In this document: positions 50,846 to 60,390 of the stretch, in pieces | Position numbering within the stretch: the first letter of the stretch is position 1 | Layout: every line of letters begins with the position of its first letter | Source: Bacillota bacterium | Lineage (GTDB): Bacteria; Bacillota; Clostridia; Christensenellales; CAG-138 | NCBI GenBank assembly: GCA_023455425.1 | Contig: JAEYCM010000018.1 | Coordinates: 16,680 to 80,679, forward strand | Direction: 5' to 3' | DNA length: 64,000 nucleotides | Notes under the pieces: model-generated | Seen by the model: only the letters and a program-made list of their open reading frames with translations | What the model was told of the DNA's origin: nothing | The model's database searches: none | Program-made: the position numbers and the translations under genes

Positions 50846-52372
50846 ATGGAGCAAACGCAGCCGCTGCTTTCCATGCAGCACATCAGGAAGACATTTCCCG
50901 GCGTTACAGCGCTTGACGACGTGCACTTTACCTTGGAGCGGGGCAGCATCCACGCGCTGCTGGGGGAAAATGGCGCGGGAAAGTCCACGCTCATTAAGGT
51001 GCTCACCGGCGTGGAAAAGCGCGACGCGGGGCATGTATCGCTTGACGGAACGGAGATTTTTCCAAAGTCCGCGCAGGAAGCGCAAAATTTAGGCATCAGC
51101 ACGGTGTATCAAGAGGTCAATCTCTGCCCCAACCTCTCCGTGGCGGAAAACGTGTTTATCGGCCGTGCGCCGGGCAGCAATGTTAAAATTGACTGGAAGA
51201 CCATGAACAAACGGGCGGAGGAGCTTTTAGAGCGCTTCGATCTTTCGGTGGACGTGACGCGCCCGCTCTCGTTCTACTCCGTAGCGGTGCAGCAGATGGT
51301 GGCCATCGCCCGCGCGGTGGATATTTCCGCCAAAGTGTTGATACTCGATGAACCCACCTCGAGCTTAAGCGTGGTGGAGGTCGAAAAGCTGTTCGCCATC
51401 ATGCGCAAGCTCCGGGACGAGGGCATGGGCATCATCTTCGTCACGCACTTTCTGGAGCAGGTCTATGAGGTGAGCGATACCATCACGGTCCTTCGGGACG
51501 GCAACTATGTGGGTACGTATGCGACGGCGGAGCTTCCCCGCGTGCAGCTGGTGGCAAAAATGATCGGCAAGGAGTACGCCGCGTTTGAAGGCGGCGCGCT
51601 GTTTTTTGACGATGCGGCGCAAAAGCGGGAGCTGCTGCTGCGCCTAGAAAACGTCAGCCTGCCGGGCACCATAGAAGGGCTGGATCTTGACGTAAGAAAA
51701 GGCGAGGTGCTGGGCTTTTCCGGGCTTCTGGGCTCGGGCAGGAGCGAGACGGCGCGCGCCATATTCGGCGTGGACCGCATTGCTTCAGGCACATTGACGC
51801 TGAAAGGGAAAGCCGTGGAACTGCATGAGCCCATCGACGGCATGCGCCGTGGCTTTGCCTTCTGCCCGGAAAACCGCAAGACAGAGGGCATCATAGGCGA
51901 GCTGAGCATTCGGGAGAATATCGTGCTTGCCCTGCAGGCAAAAAGGGGCATGTTCAAAAAAATCCCGCGCGCAGAGGCAGGAAAGCTTGCCGAACGTTAT
52001 ATTGCGGAGCTTTCCATCAAAACCCCGTCCGACGAGCAACTTGTCCACAACCTCTCGGGCGGCAACCAGCAAAAGGTCATCCTCGCGCGCTGGCTCGCAA
52101 CAGCCCCGGAACTTTTGATCCTGGATGAACCCACGCGCGGCATCGACGTAGGCACCAAGGCGGAAATCCAGAAGATCGTGGTGACGCTGGCGCACGGCGG
52201 CATGGCGCTCATATTCATCTCATCGGAAATCGATGAAATGCTCCGGTGCTGCTCGCGCATCGTCGTGCTTCGGGATCAAAGGAAGGTGGCGGAGCTGGGC
52301 GGGGAGCAGATCAGCGAACGGACGATTATGGAACACATCGCGGGGGGTGAACGTCATGAAGGCGCGGTTTAA
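50846..52372 (+). CDS. Sugar ABC transporter ATP-binding protein, YtfR-like
   Basis: A 508-residue double ATPase. Domain 1: Walker A GENGAGKSTLIKVL and Walker B LILDEPTSSL. Domain 2: degenerate Walker A GLLGSGRSE, signature NLSGGNQQKVILARWL and Walker B LLILDEPTRGID. It is the energy unit for the YtfT/YjfF-type permeases that follow. The stop overlaps the next start by 17 bases. Confidence 0.95.
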   Translation: MEQTQPLLSMQHIRKTFPGVTALDDVHFTLERGSIHALLGENGAGKSTLIKVLTGVEKRDAGHVSLDGTEIFPKSAQEAQNLGISTVYQEVNLCPNLSVAENVFIGRAPGSNVKIDWKTMNKRAEELLERFDLSVDVTRPLSFYSVAVQQMVAIARAVDISAKVLILDEPTSSLSVVEVEKLFAIMRKLRDEGMGIIFVTHFLEQVYEVSDTITVLRDGNYVGTYATAELPRVQLVAKMIGKEYAAFEGGALFFDDAAQKRELLLRLENVSLPGTIEGLDLDVRKGEVLGFSGLLGSGRSETARAIFGVDRIASGTLTLKGKAVELHEPIDGMRRGFAFCPENRKTEGIIGELSIRENIVLALQAKRGMFKKIPRAEAGKLAERYIAELSIKTPSDEQLVHNLSGGNQQKVILARWLATAPELLILDEPTRGIDVGTKAEIQKIVVTLAHGGMALIFISSEIDEMLRCCSRIVVLRDQRKVAELGGEQISERTIMEHIAGGERHEGAV

Positions 52373-53390
52373 ACGGTTCTATCAGGCGCAGGTGTTCTGG
52401 CCGCTGATGGTGCTGCTTGCCATTCTGTTGATCAACGGCGTCATCACCGGCGGAAAATTTTTTGCAATCAGCGTGGTGGACGATCACCTGTTTGGCCGCG
52501 TCATCGATATCATAAGGAACGGCAGCAAGCTGATGCTGCTCGCAATCGGCATGACGATGGTGTTAGCATCCGGCGGTACGGATATTTCGGTGGGTTCCAT
52601 CATGGCCATTTCCGGGGCCATCGCCTGCAGCATCATCGATCGGCGCATCCTCCCCGCGGCGGACGGGAGCCTGTTTGTTTCCGTGGCGCTCGCGCTCGCG
52701 GCGGGCATACTCTGCGGGGCGTGGAACGGCCTGCTTGTCGCAAAGGTCAAGCTCCAGCCCATTGTGGCGACGATGATCCTGCTTGTGGCGGGGCGCGGCA
52801 TCGCGCAGCTGATCACAAACGGAAAGATCGTCACCATCAATTCGGACGCGTATTATTTTATCAACGGCGGCTACATCCTGGGGATTCCGTTTCCCGTGTA
52901 TATCGTGGCGTTCTTCTTGCTGCTTACATTGCTCTTTGTAAAAAAGACGGCGTTCGGGCTGTTTTTGGAGTCCATCGGCTGCAACCCCGTGGCAAGCCGG
53001 TTTGCGGGCATCAAGGTGGACCGCATCAAGTGGCTTGTATATACGTTTTCCGGCCTGATGGCGGCGGTGGCGGGCCTGATCGAAAGCGCGGGCATCAAGG
53101 GGGCTGATTGCAACAACGCTGGACTCTTCATTGAAATGGACGCCATCCTGTCGGTGGCGATCGGCGGCACGCTGCTTTCAGGCGGACGTTTTTCCATCCC
53201 GGCGAGCATCATCGGCGCGCTCATCATCCAGAGTATCACCACCTCGGTGCTGGCGATGGAGGTGGCCCCGCAGGCGACGCAGGTCGTCAAAAGCGTCATC
53301 GTCATCATCATCTGCCTGTTCCAGTCGTCCTCCTTCAAGCAGGCGGTCACAAAACGGACGCGCGCGGGAAAGGCGGTGGCAAAGATATGA
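52356..53390 (+). CDS. Sugar ABC transporter permease, YtfT-like
   Basis: A 344-residue RbsC-type permease from ATG 52356, 6 bases after ggggggtga. ASGGTDISVGSIMAISGAIA and then VAIGGTLLSGGRFSIPASII are its family segments. Roughly nine membrane segments. It is coupled to both neighbours and pairs with the YjfF-like protein. Confidence 0.92.
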   Translation: MKARFKRFYQAQVFWPLMVLLAILLINGVITGGKFFAISVVDDHLFGRVIDIIRNGSKLMLLAIGMTMVLASGGTDISVGSIMAISGAIACSIIDRRILPAADGSLFVSVALALAAGILCGAWNGLLVAKVKLQPIVATMILLVAGRGIAQLITNGKIVTINSDAYYFINGGYILGIPFPVYIVAFFLLLTLLFVKKTAFGLFLESIGCNPVASRFAGIKVDRIKWLVYTFSGLMAAVAGLIESAGIKGADCNNAGLFIEMDAILSVAIGGTLLSGGRFSIPASIIGALIIQSITTSVLAMEVAPQATQVVKSVIVIIICLFQSSSFKQAVTKRTRAGKAVAKI

Positions 53391-54355
53391 AAAAACGGCA
53401 GGGCATCAAGAATCTTTCGCTGTTTATCACCATCATGCTGTTTATCGCGCTGTTCCTGTATGGGGCCGCGGCGTTTGACAATTTCTTCTCGCTGTCCACG
53501 TTTTTTAACCTCCTCAATGACAATGCGTACCTGATCATCGTCTCCACAGGCATCACGTTCGTGCTGTTGACGGGCGGCATCGATATTTCTGTTGCTTCCA
53601 CGGTGGCGTTCACCTGTGTGCTTTCCGCGTTTTTGCTGCGGGAGGGCATGTCCGCCGGCGTTGTCATATTGCTGGTGCTGCTCCTTGGCGCGGCGTTTGG
53701 CGCGGGGATGGGCAGCCTCATCCAAAACTTCAGGCTGCAGCCCTTTATCGTGACGCTCGCGGGGCAGTTCTTCTTCCGGGGCATGTGCGCTGTCATCAGC
53801 ACCGAGTCCATCCCCATTTCCAACGCGTTTTACATGGACATGGCGCTCAACAAGCTTGTGTTCGGCCGCGCCAAGCTCTATTTCTATGTGCTTATCGCGC
53901 TCCTTGTGGTGCTTGCCGCATGGTATACGCTCAAGCACACCCGCTTTGGCAGGAATGTGTACGCGGTCGGCGGTGGCGAGCAGAGCGCCGTGCTCATGGG
54001 CCTGCCTGTGGCGCGGACAAAGGTGCTTGTTTACACCATCAGCAGTTTTTGCGCCAGTTTGGGCGGCGTGGTGTTCAGCTTCTATACGCTCGCGGGGTAT
54101 TCGCTCCAGAATATCGGGCTGGAGCTTGACGCCATTTCCTCCGCCGTTATCGGCGGCACGCTGCTGACGGGCGGCGTGGGCACGCCTATCGGCTCCCTGT
54201 TCGGCGTACTCATTCAGGGCGTGATCCAGAACCTTGTCACCTACCAAAACCTCAACACCTGGTGGACCAAGGTTGCAAACGCGGCGCTATTGTGTATCTT
54301 CATCGTCATCCAGCGCATCATCGCGTTGCGGGCGGAAAAAGAGCGGATGCCGTAA
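53387..54355 (+). CDS. Sugar ABC transporter permease, YjfF-like
   Basis: A 322-residue permease; ATG overlaps the previous stop (ATGA). LTGGIDISVASTVAFTCVLS and VIGGTLLTGGVGTPIGSLFG identify the family, and FRGMCAVISTESIPI is typical of YjfF. Second channel subunit of the importer. A repeat element and the kinase gene follow. Confidence 0.92.
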   Translation: MKKRQGIKNLSLFITIMLFIALFLYGAAAFDNFFSLSTFFNLLNDNAYLIIVSTGITFVLLTGGIDISVASTVAFTCVLSAFLLREGMSAGVVILLVLLLGAAFGAGMGSLIQNFRLQPFIVTLAGQFFFRGMCAVISTESIPISNAFYMDMALNKLVFGRAKLYFYVLIALLVVLAAWYTLKHTRFGRNVYAVGGGEQSAVLMGLPVARTKVLVYTISSFCASLGGVVFSFYTLAGYSLQNIGLELDAISSAVIGGTLLTGGVGTPIGSLFGVLIQGVIQNLVTYQNLNTWWTKVANAALLCIFIVIQRIIALRAEKERMP

Positions 54356-54395
54356 GTAGTGGCTGAACGTGTCAAAATAGGATGTATTTTCACAA

Positions 54396-54708
54396 GGTAT
54401 CGCCACCTGCGGTGGCGACGGTAGATTATTTTATTTAATAGCGGGAGGGCTCACAGTTCGCAATGGTCGTATTGCGTCGCGGCAAAGCCACGCCTAATAC
54501 TCCCTTGCTCACTGGGACTCCGCTTCACTGTTTCCGCCACAGGCGGCGTTCGGCTTTGTCCTCCCCGCGCCCCCGGGGCACGGGCATTCCCAAGAAAGCG
54601 GGTTGGGGAAACGCAGTTTCCCCAAAGCAAAAAAATCTATCGCCACAGCCCGCCGGCCTAGTGCCGAGGCGTCCCCGCCGAGGACGCGCCGCCGTAGGCG
54701 GCGATACC
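54396..54708. repeat. Palindromic intergenic repeat element, copy B (313 bp)
   Basis: Same architecture as 40376-40643. It begins ggtatcgccacctgcggtggcg and ends gccgccgtaggcggcgatacc. It shares gattattttatttaatagcg, a gcgcccccgggg block and ttggggaaac...gtttccccaaagcaaaaaaat. It is longer by an extra stretch near 54450-54550 that has its own stems. The 462 bases between the permease and kinase genes are mostly this element; nothing else was recognised there. Confidence 0.75.
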
Positions 54709-54817
54709 ATAAGCCTTAGGTAGGCTATTGAAGGCTATGGCCTGCCATAATCAGGAAGCTTTCTATTGTGCGTTTGTCCATACCAACTTATAATTGGGGG
54801 AGGGGGTGTGCCGGGGG

Positions 54818-56587
54818 ATGAAGCGATGGGTTCTATTGCCGAACGCGCAGTTTCGCACAAGGCTGGTGGCGCTCTATATCCTGATTGCGCTCATCCCTCT
54901 GGTGCTGTTCGCGCTCATCAGCGGCGCTCTTTCCATCTCCCGCGCGCAGAATACCGCAAGCTCCCATACGGCGCAAATGGTCAGCCAGGTCAGCAATTCC
55001 ATCGACGTCTATATTCAGAGCATCGACAAAATGGCGAATTTCATCTCCCTTTCCCTCCGGAGGAATGCGGCTTCCGGAGTGCAGAGCGACTATTCACGCG
55101 CGGCGCTTAACGCCGCGCTTCGGGATATCGCGGCCTCGCACCCGGAGATTGCGGGTATTTTGGTCGCGATGGAGGATGGAGAATACATCCCCGTAGGCAT
55201 GTCGCGAATTTCCCGTGATCCGTTCCGGGAAGAAGAGTGGTATAAACGCGCGGCAAGGACGCCTGCGGATATCGCGCTGGTCAACAGCATTGCCGGGCGC
55301 AATGTGACATTAAACGGCGATACGAGCACGGACAATGTATTTTCTTTGGCGAAAGCCGTGACCGATCCGGATACGGGGGAAGTTCTGGGCGTGGTGCTCT
55401 TTGACGTGCGGCACGATATTTTAAAGGACTCCATCAACAGTATCACCATCGGCGAAAACGGCTTTGTATTTGTGACGGACGCAGCGGGGAATATCATCTA
55501 TACGCCGCTCAACGATATCGTCTACCGCGTCAACCCGCAGTGGCTTACGGCGGGGGACGCGATTTTCCCCGTTACCATCCGCAATGCGGAATACCAAATC
55601 CATGTCAGAAGCTCGCCCTATACCGGGTGGAAGACGGTGGGCGTGTTCGCGCTTGAAGAGGTGATGAGCAACGTCAACTCCATGCTCGTACTGCTCATCG
55701 TTGCTATGCTGGTTTCCATTGTTATCATTTCCCTTGTGGCGCTGCCGCTTTCCAATTCCGTGACAAAGCCGCTTTTAAAACTCCAGCGGCTGATGAAGCA
55801 GGCGGAATCGGGCGATCTTAGCGTACATTTCAACACCCAGTACCAGGACGAGATCGGCGAACTGGGCAACAGCTTCAACCACATGCTCAGCCGCATCGAC
55901 GATCTCATTCATCAGGTATATGAAGAACAGCGGCACAAGCGGGATGCGGAGATGAAAAGCCTGCAGGAGCAGATCAAGCCGCATTTTCTCTACAATACGC
56001 TCGATACCATCAGTTGGATGGCGCGCGAGTATGAAGCGGCGGATATTGTCCGGCTGGTGGACGCGCTTACCAGCATGTACCGCATTGGCCTGAGCCAGGG
56101 GAGGGACGTCATTACCGTGGAGGAGGAGATCCGCCATGTGTCCAACTACCTCTACATTCAGGAAATCCGCTATCAGTCCAAATTGAAATACCGTATTGAA
56201 ACCGACCCTGCCACGCTCAATGTGGAGATTCCCAAGCTCATTTTGCAGCCGCTGGTGGAAAACGCCATCTACCATGGCATCAAGAAAAAGCGCGGCGGCG
56301 GCACGGTTTTGATAGAAAGCGAACGAAAAGAGGATCATATCCGGCTGAGCGTCCGGGATGACGGCGCGGGCATGGACGCGGAACAACTGGCCCGGCTTCG
56401 CGCGGGGCTTGGAGAGGAAGACGGGCAGCAGAGCTTTGGTCTGTATTATGTCAAGGAGCGCATCCGCCTGTATTACGGCTCCGATTATTCTATTGAGGTG
56501 GACAGCGCGCCCGAGGAAGGCACGGCGGTGACGATCAGCCTTCCGTTTGAACGTTTGCCGGTAAAGGAAGCGAACAGCGATGTATAA
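54818..56587 (+). CDS. YesM-type sensor histidine kinase
   Basis: A 589-residue membrane kinase from ATG 54818. A first membrane segment (about 16-37), an outside domain of about 250 residues (Cache-like, with EEWYKRAARTPADIALVNSI), a second membrane segment (about 292-318), a HAMP linker, then the HisKA_7 type core EQIKPHFLYNTLDTISWM with His389 as phosphorylation site, and an ATPase domain with PLVENAIYHGIKKK and DDGAGMD. In Bacillota such kinases sense sugars, often together with an extracellular binding protein. It overlaps the response-regulator gene by 8 bases. Confidence 0.94.
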   Translation: MKRWVLLPNAQFRTRLVALYILIALIPLVLFALISGALSISRAQNTASSHTAQMVSQVSNSIDVYIQSIDKMANFISLSLRRNAASGVQSDYSRAALNAALRDIAASHPEIAGILVAMEDGEYIPVGMSRISRDPFREEEWYKRAARTPADIALVNSIAGRNVTLNGDTSTDNVFSLAKAVTDPDTGEVLGVVLFDVRHDILKDSINSITIGENGFVFVTDAAGNIIYTPLNDIVYRVNPQWLTAGDAIFPVTIRNAEYQIHVRSSPYTGWKTVGVFALEEVMSNVNSMLVLLIVAMLVSIVIISLVALPLSNSVTKPLLKLQRLMKQAESGDLSVHFNTQYQDEIGELGNSFNHMLSRIDDLIHQVYEEQRHKRDAEMKSLQEQIKPHFLYNTLDTISWMAREYEAADIVRLVDALTSMYRIGLSQGRDVITVEEEIRHVSNYLYIQEIRYQSKLKYRIETDPATLNVEIPKLILQPLVENAIYHGIKKKRGGGTVLIESERKEDHIRLSVRDDGAGMDAEQLARLRAGLGEEDGQQSFGLYYVKERIRLYYGSDYSIEVDSAPEEGTAVTISLPFERLPVKEANSDV

Positions 56588-57782
56588 GGTATTGATCGCA
56601 GACGATGAAGAGATCATCCGTCGCGGGGTGACGAGGCTCCTGCAAAAGGACCCGGAGCTTACCGTTGTGGCGGAAGCGGAGGACGGCGAAATGGCGCTCG
56701 AGCTTGCTTGTGCGCACTTGCCCGACCTGTTGCTGGTGGATATCAACATGCCTTTTTTGAACGGGCTGGAATTTATTGAAAAGCTGGGGGATTTGCTAAA
56801 AAACGCCGTCATCATCGTGATTACGGGGTACGACCAATTTGCATACGCGCAGCAGGCGCTGCGGCTGAAGGTATTCGATTATTTGCTCAAACCACTTTCG
56901 GAACCCGTGTTCTTTGAGTCCGTCAAAAAAGCAAAGGATCACCTTGCCCGGCATAGCAAGCAGGTGCAATACCTCAACTGGGCGCGCCTGCAGATTGAAA
57001 AATACCGCCCCGCGCTTTGCGCGGAGTTTACGCAGCGCTGGCTCAAAGGCTATTTCAGCGCGACCGAGGTGCAGGCGCAGGCGGAAAAGCTTTTCCTGAC
57101 CCTGCCAGCGGCGGAAACGGGGCTGGTCTTATTCCGCCTGACAACAGACTCCATCCTGGCGGAACTCGAATGGGATGATCAGACGCTCTACTATGCGGCG
57201 GAAAACATCACGCGGGAAGTGTTTGCGCCCTGCTCGCCCGTGCTCACAGCGGAAACGTTGAGCGGGGATCTTGCGCTTGTCTGTTCCGCCAACCCGAAAA
57301 AACGCTTTTTCGAGTGCGCGGCGGATGCCAAGCGGCTGTTGCAGGAGCATCTTCCCGTAAAGGCGCTGCAGATTACGAAAATCAAGGAATGCTGGGCGGA
57401 TATGCCCTACGCCATGGACGAAGCGGCGGAGGAGATGGAGCGGCTCGCGCAGTCTCCCTCCCTCATGCAGGATGTGCGCGCCTACATGGACGCGCATTTT
57501 ATGGAGGAACAGTTTTCCCTGCAGGAGGTGGCGGATAAACTGCACGTTTCTCCGCAGCACCTCAGCCGTGTGTTCCGCAGGGAGACGGGCATTACGTTTA
57601 TGGAGCATGTGACGCGGCTGCGTATCCGCCGCGCGTCCGAGCTGTTGTCCCAGAAAGAAATCAAAATTTATGAAATCGCGGAACAGATCGGCTACGCTAA
57701 TCAGCATTATTTCAGCAGCGCGTTTAAGAAGGTGCTGGGCGTTTCCCCCATGGAATACAGGCGCAGCATGAAAAAGGAGTAG
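56580..57782 (+). CDS. AraC-type response regulator (YesN-like)
   Basis: A 400-residue protein. Receiver domain: IADDEEIIRRG, phospho-acceptor Asp54 in LLVDINMPFLNG, and Lys in DYLLKPLSEP. A middle segment of unknown fold follows. The C-terminal 100 residues are two AraC helix-turn-helix motifs (FSLQEVADKLHVSPQHLSRV and IKIYEIAEQIGYANQHYFSS). It would activate the adjacent sugar importer operon or related glycan genes upon phosphorylation by the YesM-type kinase. Confidence 0.95.
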   Translation: MYKVLIADDEEIIRRGVTRLLQKDPELTVVAEAEDGEMALELACAHLPDLLLVDINMPFLNGLEFIEKLGDLLKNAVIIVITGYDQFAYAQQALRLKVFDYLLKPLSEPVFFESVKKAKDHLARHSKQVQYLNWARLQIEKYRPALCAEFTQRWLKGYFSATEVQAQAEKLFLTLPAAETGLVLFRLTTDSILAELEWDDQTLYYAAENITREVFAPCSPVLTAETLSGDLALVCSANPKKRFFECAADAKRLLQEHLPVKALQITKIKECWADMPYAMDEAAEEMERLAQSPSLMQDVRAYMDAHFMEEQFSLQEVADKLHVSPQHLSRVFRRETGITFMEHVTRLRIRRASELLSQKEIKIYEIAEQIGYANQHYFSSAFKKVLGVSPMEYRRSMKKE

Positions 57783-57786
57783 CGGC

Positions 57787-59682
57787 ATGCGGGGTTTCCG
57801 GTACATCGCCATCGCTCTTTCGGCGCTGCTTGTGGTTGCGCTTTGTTCGGGTTGCGCCAAGAAGCAGGAAAGCTTTGCGGAGGTAGAATATATCATCGGC
57901 GTGTCGCAGGCCAATATGCGCGAGCCGTGGCGGCTCGTGCTCACCCGCGAAATCCAGGAGGAAGCGAAAAAATATAAGAACGTCCGCCTTGTGTTTACCG
58001 ACGCCACGCAGGACAGCAAAAAGCAGATTGCGGATATCGAGCGCCTGCTGGGCTACGGCATTGACCTTTTGATTGTATCCCCCACCAACGCGGAGGAATT
58101 GACCCCTGTCGTCAGCCAGGTGTATCAGGACATTCCCGTCATCGTGCTTGACCGCGCAGTGGAAGGGTACGATTATTCGCTCTTTATAGGGCCGGACAAC
58201 CAGCGCATCGGCAGGCAGGCGGGGCAGGCAGTCACCCGCATGGCGCAAGCTTGGGCAAGGGAACAGATGCCCGATGAACGCGCCAGCATGCAGGTACTCG
58301 AGGTGTTCGCGGAGTCCAATTCGCAGGCCACGGCCGAGCGCAGCGCGGGGTTCCGGGAGGAAATCGCGGGCAACAGCAAGATATCCGTGCGGACATTTGC
58401 GCTGAAAAACCAGCTGCGGGATACCGCGGAGGACGCGCTGCTGGCGGAGAAAGAGGCGCTTTCGGAGATCGATGTGGTATTCGCCCACAGCGATGATATC
58501 GCGCTTGGCGTTTCCCGCGCGCTTCGCGCGCTCGAAAAGGACGGCTCCATCCGCATTATCAGCATCGACGGATATTCCGGGGAAAACGGCGGGCTGGAGC
58601 TGGTGAAGAAAGGCATCATCAGCCAGACGGTCACCTGCCCTACGGGCGGCAAGGAAGCCGTGCGCTACGCGATTGAAATACTGGACCATGTCCAAGGCGT
58701 ACCCAAACAGGTGATCCTGCGCAGCCACAGCATCATTAAAGAAAATGTGGAAAGCTACGAGCGGATGCAGCAGAGCCTGCCGCGCGAACTCATACGCCCC
58801 ATCCGCGTGGGGTATGCGCAGGTGGGTCAGGAAAGCTCCTGGCGGCTTGCCAACAACGCCTCCATTCAATCCGCCGCGCATGCGTTCAATATCGATTTGA
58901 CCGCGGTTGACGCCAACCAGAGCCAGCAGCGGCAGGTAGAGGCGGTGCGAAGCTTCATAAAAGACCAGGTGGACGTCATCGTCATTTCCCCCGTGGTCAA
59001 CACCGGCTGGGATGAGGTGTTGCGCGAGGCGAGTGAGGCCGGTATTCCGGTGCTGTTGAGCGACCGCAATATCGAGGTGCCGGATGAGGATATGTTCCGG
59101 ACATTTATCGGCGCGGATTTCAAAGAAGAAGGCCGCCGCGCCATGCGGTGGATCCTAAACAACGTACCCGCGGATGAAAACGCGCGCATCATGAATATTA
59201 TGGAGCTGCAGGGGACGGTCAACGCTACCCCTACGGTGGAGCGCAAACAGGGGTTTGAGATGCTTCTTGAAAAGAACGCCCAGTACCGCATCGTCCATTC
59301 GGAAAGCGGGAACTTTACGTTCGAGGGCGGAAAGCAAATCGTGGAGCGGTATTTAAAGGCGCATGATTGGGATATCAATATCATATTCGCCCATAACGAC
59401 GATATGGCGCTTGGCGCGATTGAGGCCCTGGAGACGCATGGCCTCAGGCCGGGGAAGGAGATCAAAATCGTTTCTGTGGACGGCACAAGGGCCGCTCTTG
59501 ACGCCATCGTGGCGGGCAAGCTCAACTGTTCCGTGGAGTGCAGTCCTTTACTGGGGCCGCAGCTGATGAAGGCCGTTACAGACCTGATGGCGGGCAAGGA
59601 ACTGCCGCTTCGCATTATCACGGACGAGGTCGTATTCACGCAGGAGAACGCAAAGAAGTCCCTGCCGGGGCGCACGTATTGA
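57787..59682 (+). CDS. Lipoprotein with two tandem sugar-binding domains
   Basis: A 631-residue exported protein, about twice the usual length for this family. Lipobox LCSGC (Cys23). Domain 1 (about 35-320) is an RbsB-like binding domain: YIIGVSQANMREPW, DLLIVSPTNAEELTPV and VFAHSDDIALGVSRAL. Domain 2 (about 335-631) is YtfQ-like: VGYAQVGQESSWRLANNASI, VIVISPVVNTGWDEV, FAHNDDMALGAIEALE and ECSPLLGPQLM, close to the transporter's own binding protein. It directly follows the two-component genes by 4 bases, so it probably presents ligand to the kinase rather than feeding transport. This is inference from gene order. Confidence 0.9.
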   Translation: MRGFRYIAIALSALLVVALCSGCAKKQESFAEVEYIIGVSQANMREPWRLVLTREIQEEAKKYKNVRLVFTDATQDSKKQIADIERLLGYGIDLLIVSPTNAEELTPVVSQVYQDIPVIVLDRAVEGYDYSLFIGPDNQRIGRQAGQAVTRMAQAWAREQMPDERASMQVLEVFAESNSQATAERSAGFREEIAGNSKISVRTFALKNQLRDTAEDALLAEKEALSEIDVVFAHSDDIALGVSRALRALEKDGSIRIISIDGYSGENGGLELVKKGIISQTVTCPTGGKEAVRYAIEILDHVQGVPKQVILRSHSIIKENVESYERMQQSLPRELIRPIRVGYAQVGQESSWRLANNASIQSAAHAFNIDLTAVDANQSQQRQVEAVRSFIKDQVDVIVISPVVNTGWDEVLREASEAGIPVLLSDRNIEVPDEDMFRTFIGADFKEEGRRAMRWILNNVPADENARIMNIMELQGTVNATPTVERKQGFEMLLEKNAQYRIVHSESGNFTFEGGKQIVERYLKAHDWDINIIFAHNDDMALGAIEALETHGLRPGKEIKIVSVDGTRAALDAIVAGKLNCSVECSPLLGPQLMKAVTDLMAGKELPLRIITDEVVFTQENAKKSLPGRTY

Positions 59683-59688
59683 GCGGGT

Positions 59689-59715
59689 ATCCCTGCTGGA
59701 ACAGGGATTTCTTTT
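59689..59715 (+). terminator. Weak terminator after the tandem-binding-protein gene
   Basis: atcccTG and CAgggat form a 7-bp stem around ctggaa, followed by ttctttt. It could lower expression of the following gene. Confidence 0.5.
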
Positions 59716-59774
59716 AAATAAACGGGCGGATAGGCGCATAAGGATAAACAGCTTCAAAAAAAGGAGTGGTATCC

Positions 59775-60335
59775 ATGCAGCCTTCCGGCGCCCAAAGAAC
59801 GTACTTGCTCAACCAGGTGGAATTTGCTTTTACGCTGCGCAGACTTTTGATAGATTACGCGCATTGGGCGCGGGAACTGATTCTCCTTTCAAGTATGGCG
59901 GGGATTGATACGGAGGCTGTGCAGCAGCGGCTAAGGCGTAATGCGGAAGACTTATCAGGGATTGTCCGTCAATTGTACGGGGAGCGCAATGCCGCGCAGT
60001 TTGAAGGGGCTTTGAATGCCCAAAACGCCTTGATTCTTGAACTAATCAATGCGGTTAAGGCCAATGATTCGCAGCGTATTGAGCAACTCAATACGCAGTG
60101 GTATGCCCTCGCGGATACCACCGCCGAGTTTATCGCCACATGGAACAGCAATTTTGACCGGAACGAAATTCAGACGACATTCTATGATTTGATCTACATG
60201 ACCGAAAACGAAATCATGCAAATATTTTCCGGCAACTATGCCGAAAGCATCCGGCAGTATGATCAGATCGTCGACCGCATCATGGATATGGCGGAGGACA
60301 TCACGTTCGCCGTTATGCGGCAGCTCCAGATATAA
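59775..60335 (+). CDS. Unknown helical protein, DUF2935-like
   Basis: A 186-residue cytoplasmic protein from ATG 59775, 10 bases after ggag. It is almost wholly helical: two rounds of about 80 residues beginning FAFTLRRLLIDYAHWARELI and ending ITFAVMRQLQI. Polar, with no membrane segment and no cysteine. The helical hairpin plan resembles metal-binding four-helix proteins such as DUF2935, but no firm metal ligands were identified. It is last in the sensor operon. Function unknown. Confidence 0.6.
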   Translation: MQPSGAQRTYLLNQVEFAFTLRRLLIDYAHWARELILLSSMAGIDTEAVQQRLRRNAEDLSGIVRQLYGERNAAQFEGALNAQNALILELINAVKANDSQRIEQLNTQWYALADTTAEFIATWNSNFDRNEIQTTFYDLIYMTENEIMQIFSGNYAESIRQYDQIVDRIMDMAEDITFAVMRQLQI

Positions 60336-60357
60336 GCTTCAGATATTTATAGATACA

Positions 60358-60390
60358 AACATCCCGGAATTGAGCATCCGGGATGTTTTT
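60358..60390 (+). terminator. Intrinsic terminator of the sugar-sensing operon
   Basis: aacatcccgga and tccgggatgtt pair perfectly around 8 bases, followed by ttt. Confidence 0.88.

Noticed and set aside
52871..54247. 458-codon minus-strand open frame opposite the permease genes
   Set aside because: It is the antisense shadow of two clear RbsC-type permeases in GC-rich DNA; the product is His/Lys/Arg-rich without any domain.
54463..54723. 86-codon open frame inside the second repeat element
   Set aside because: The matching first copy does not keep this frame, so it is not a conserved protein.
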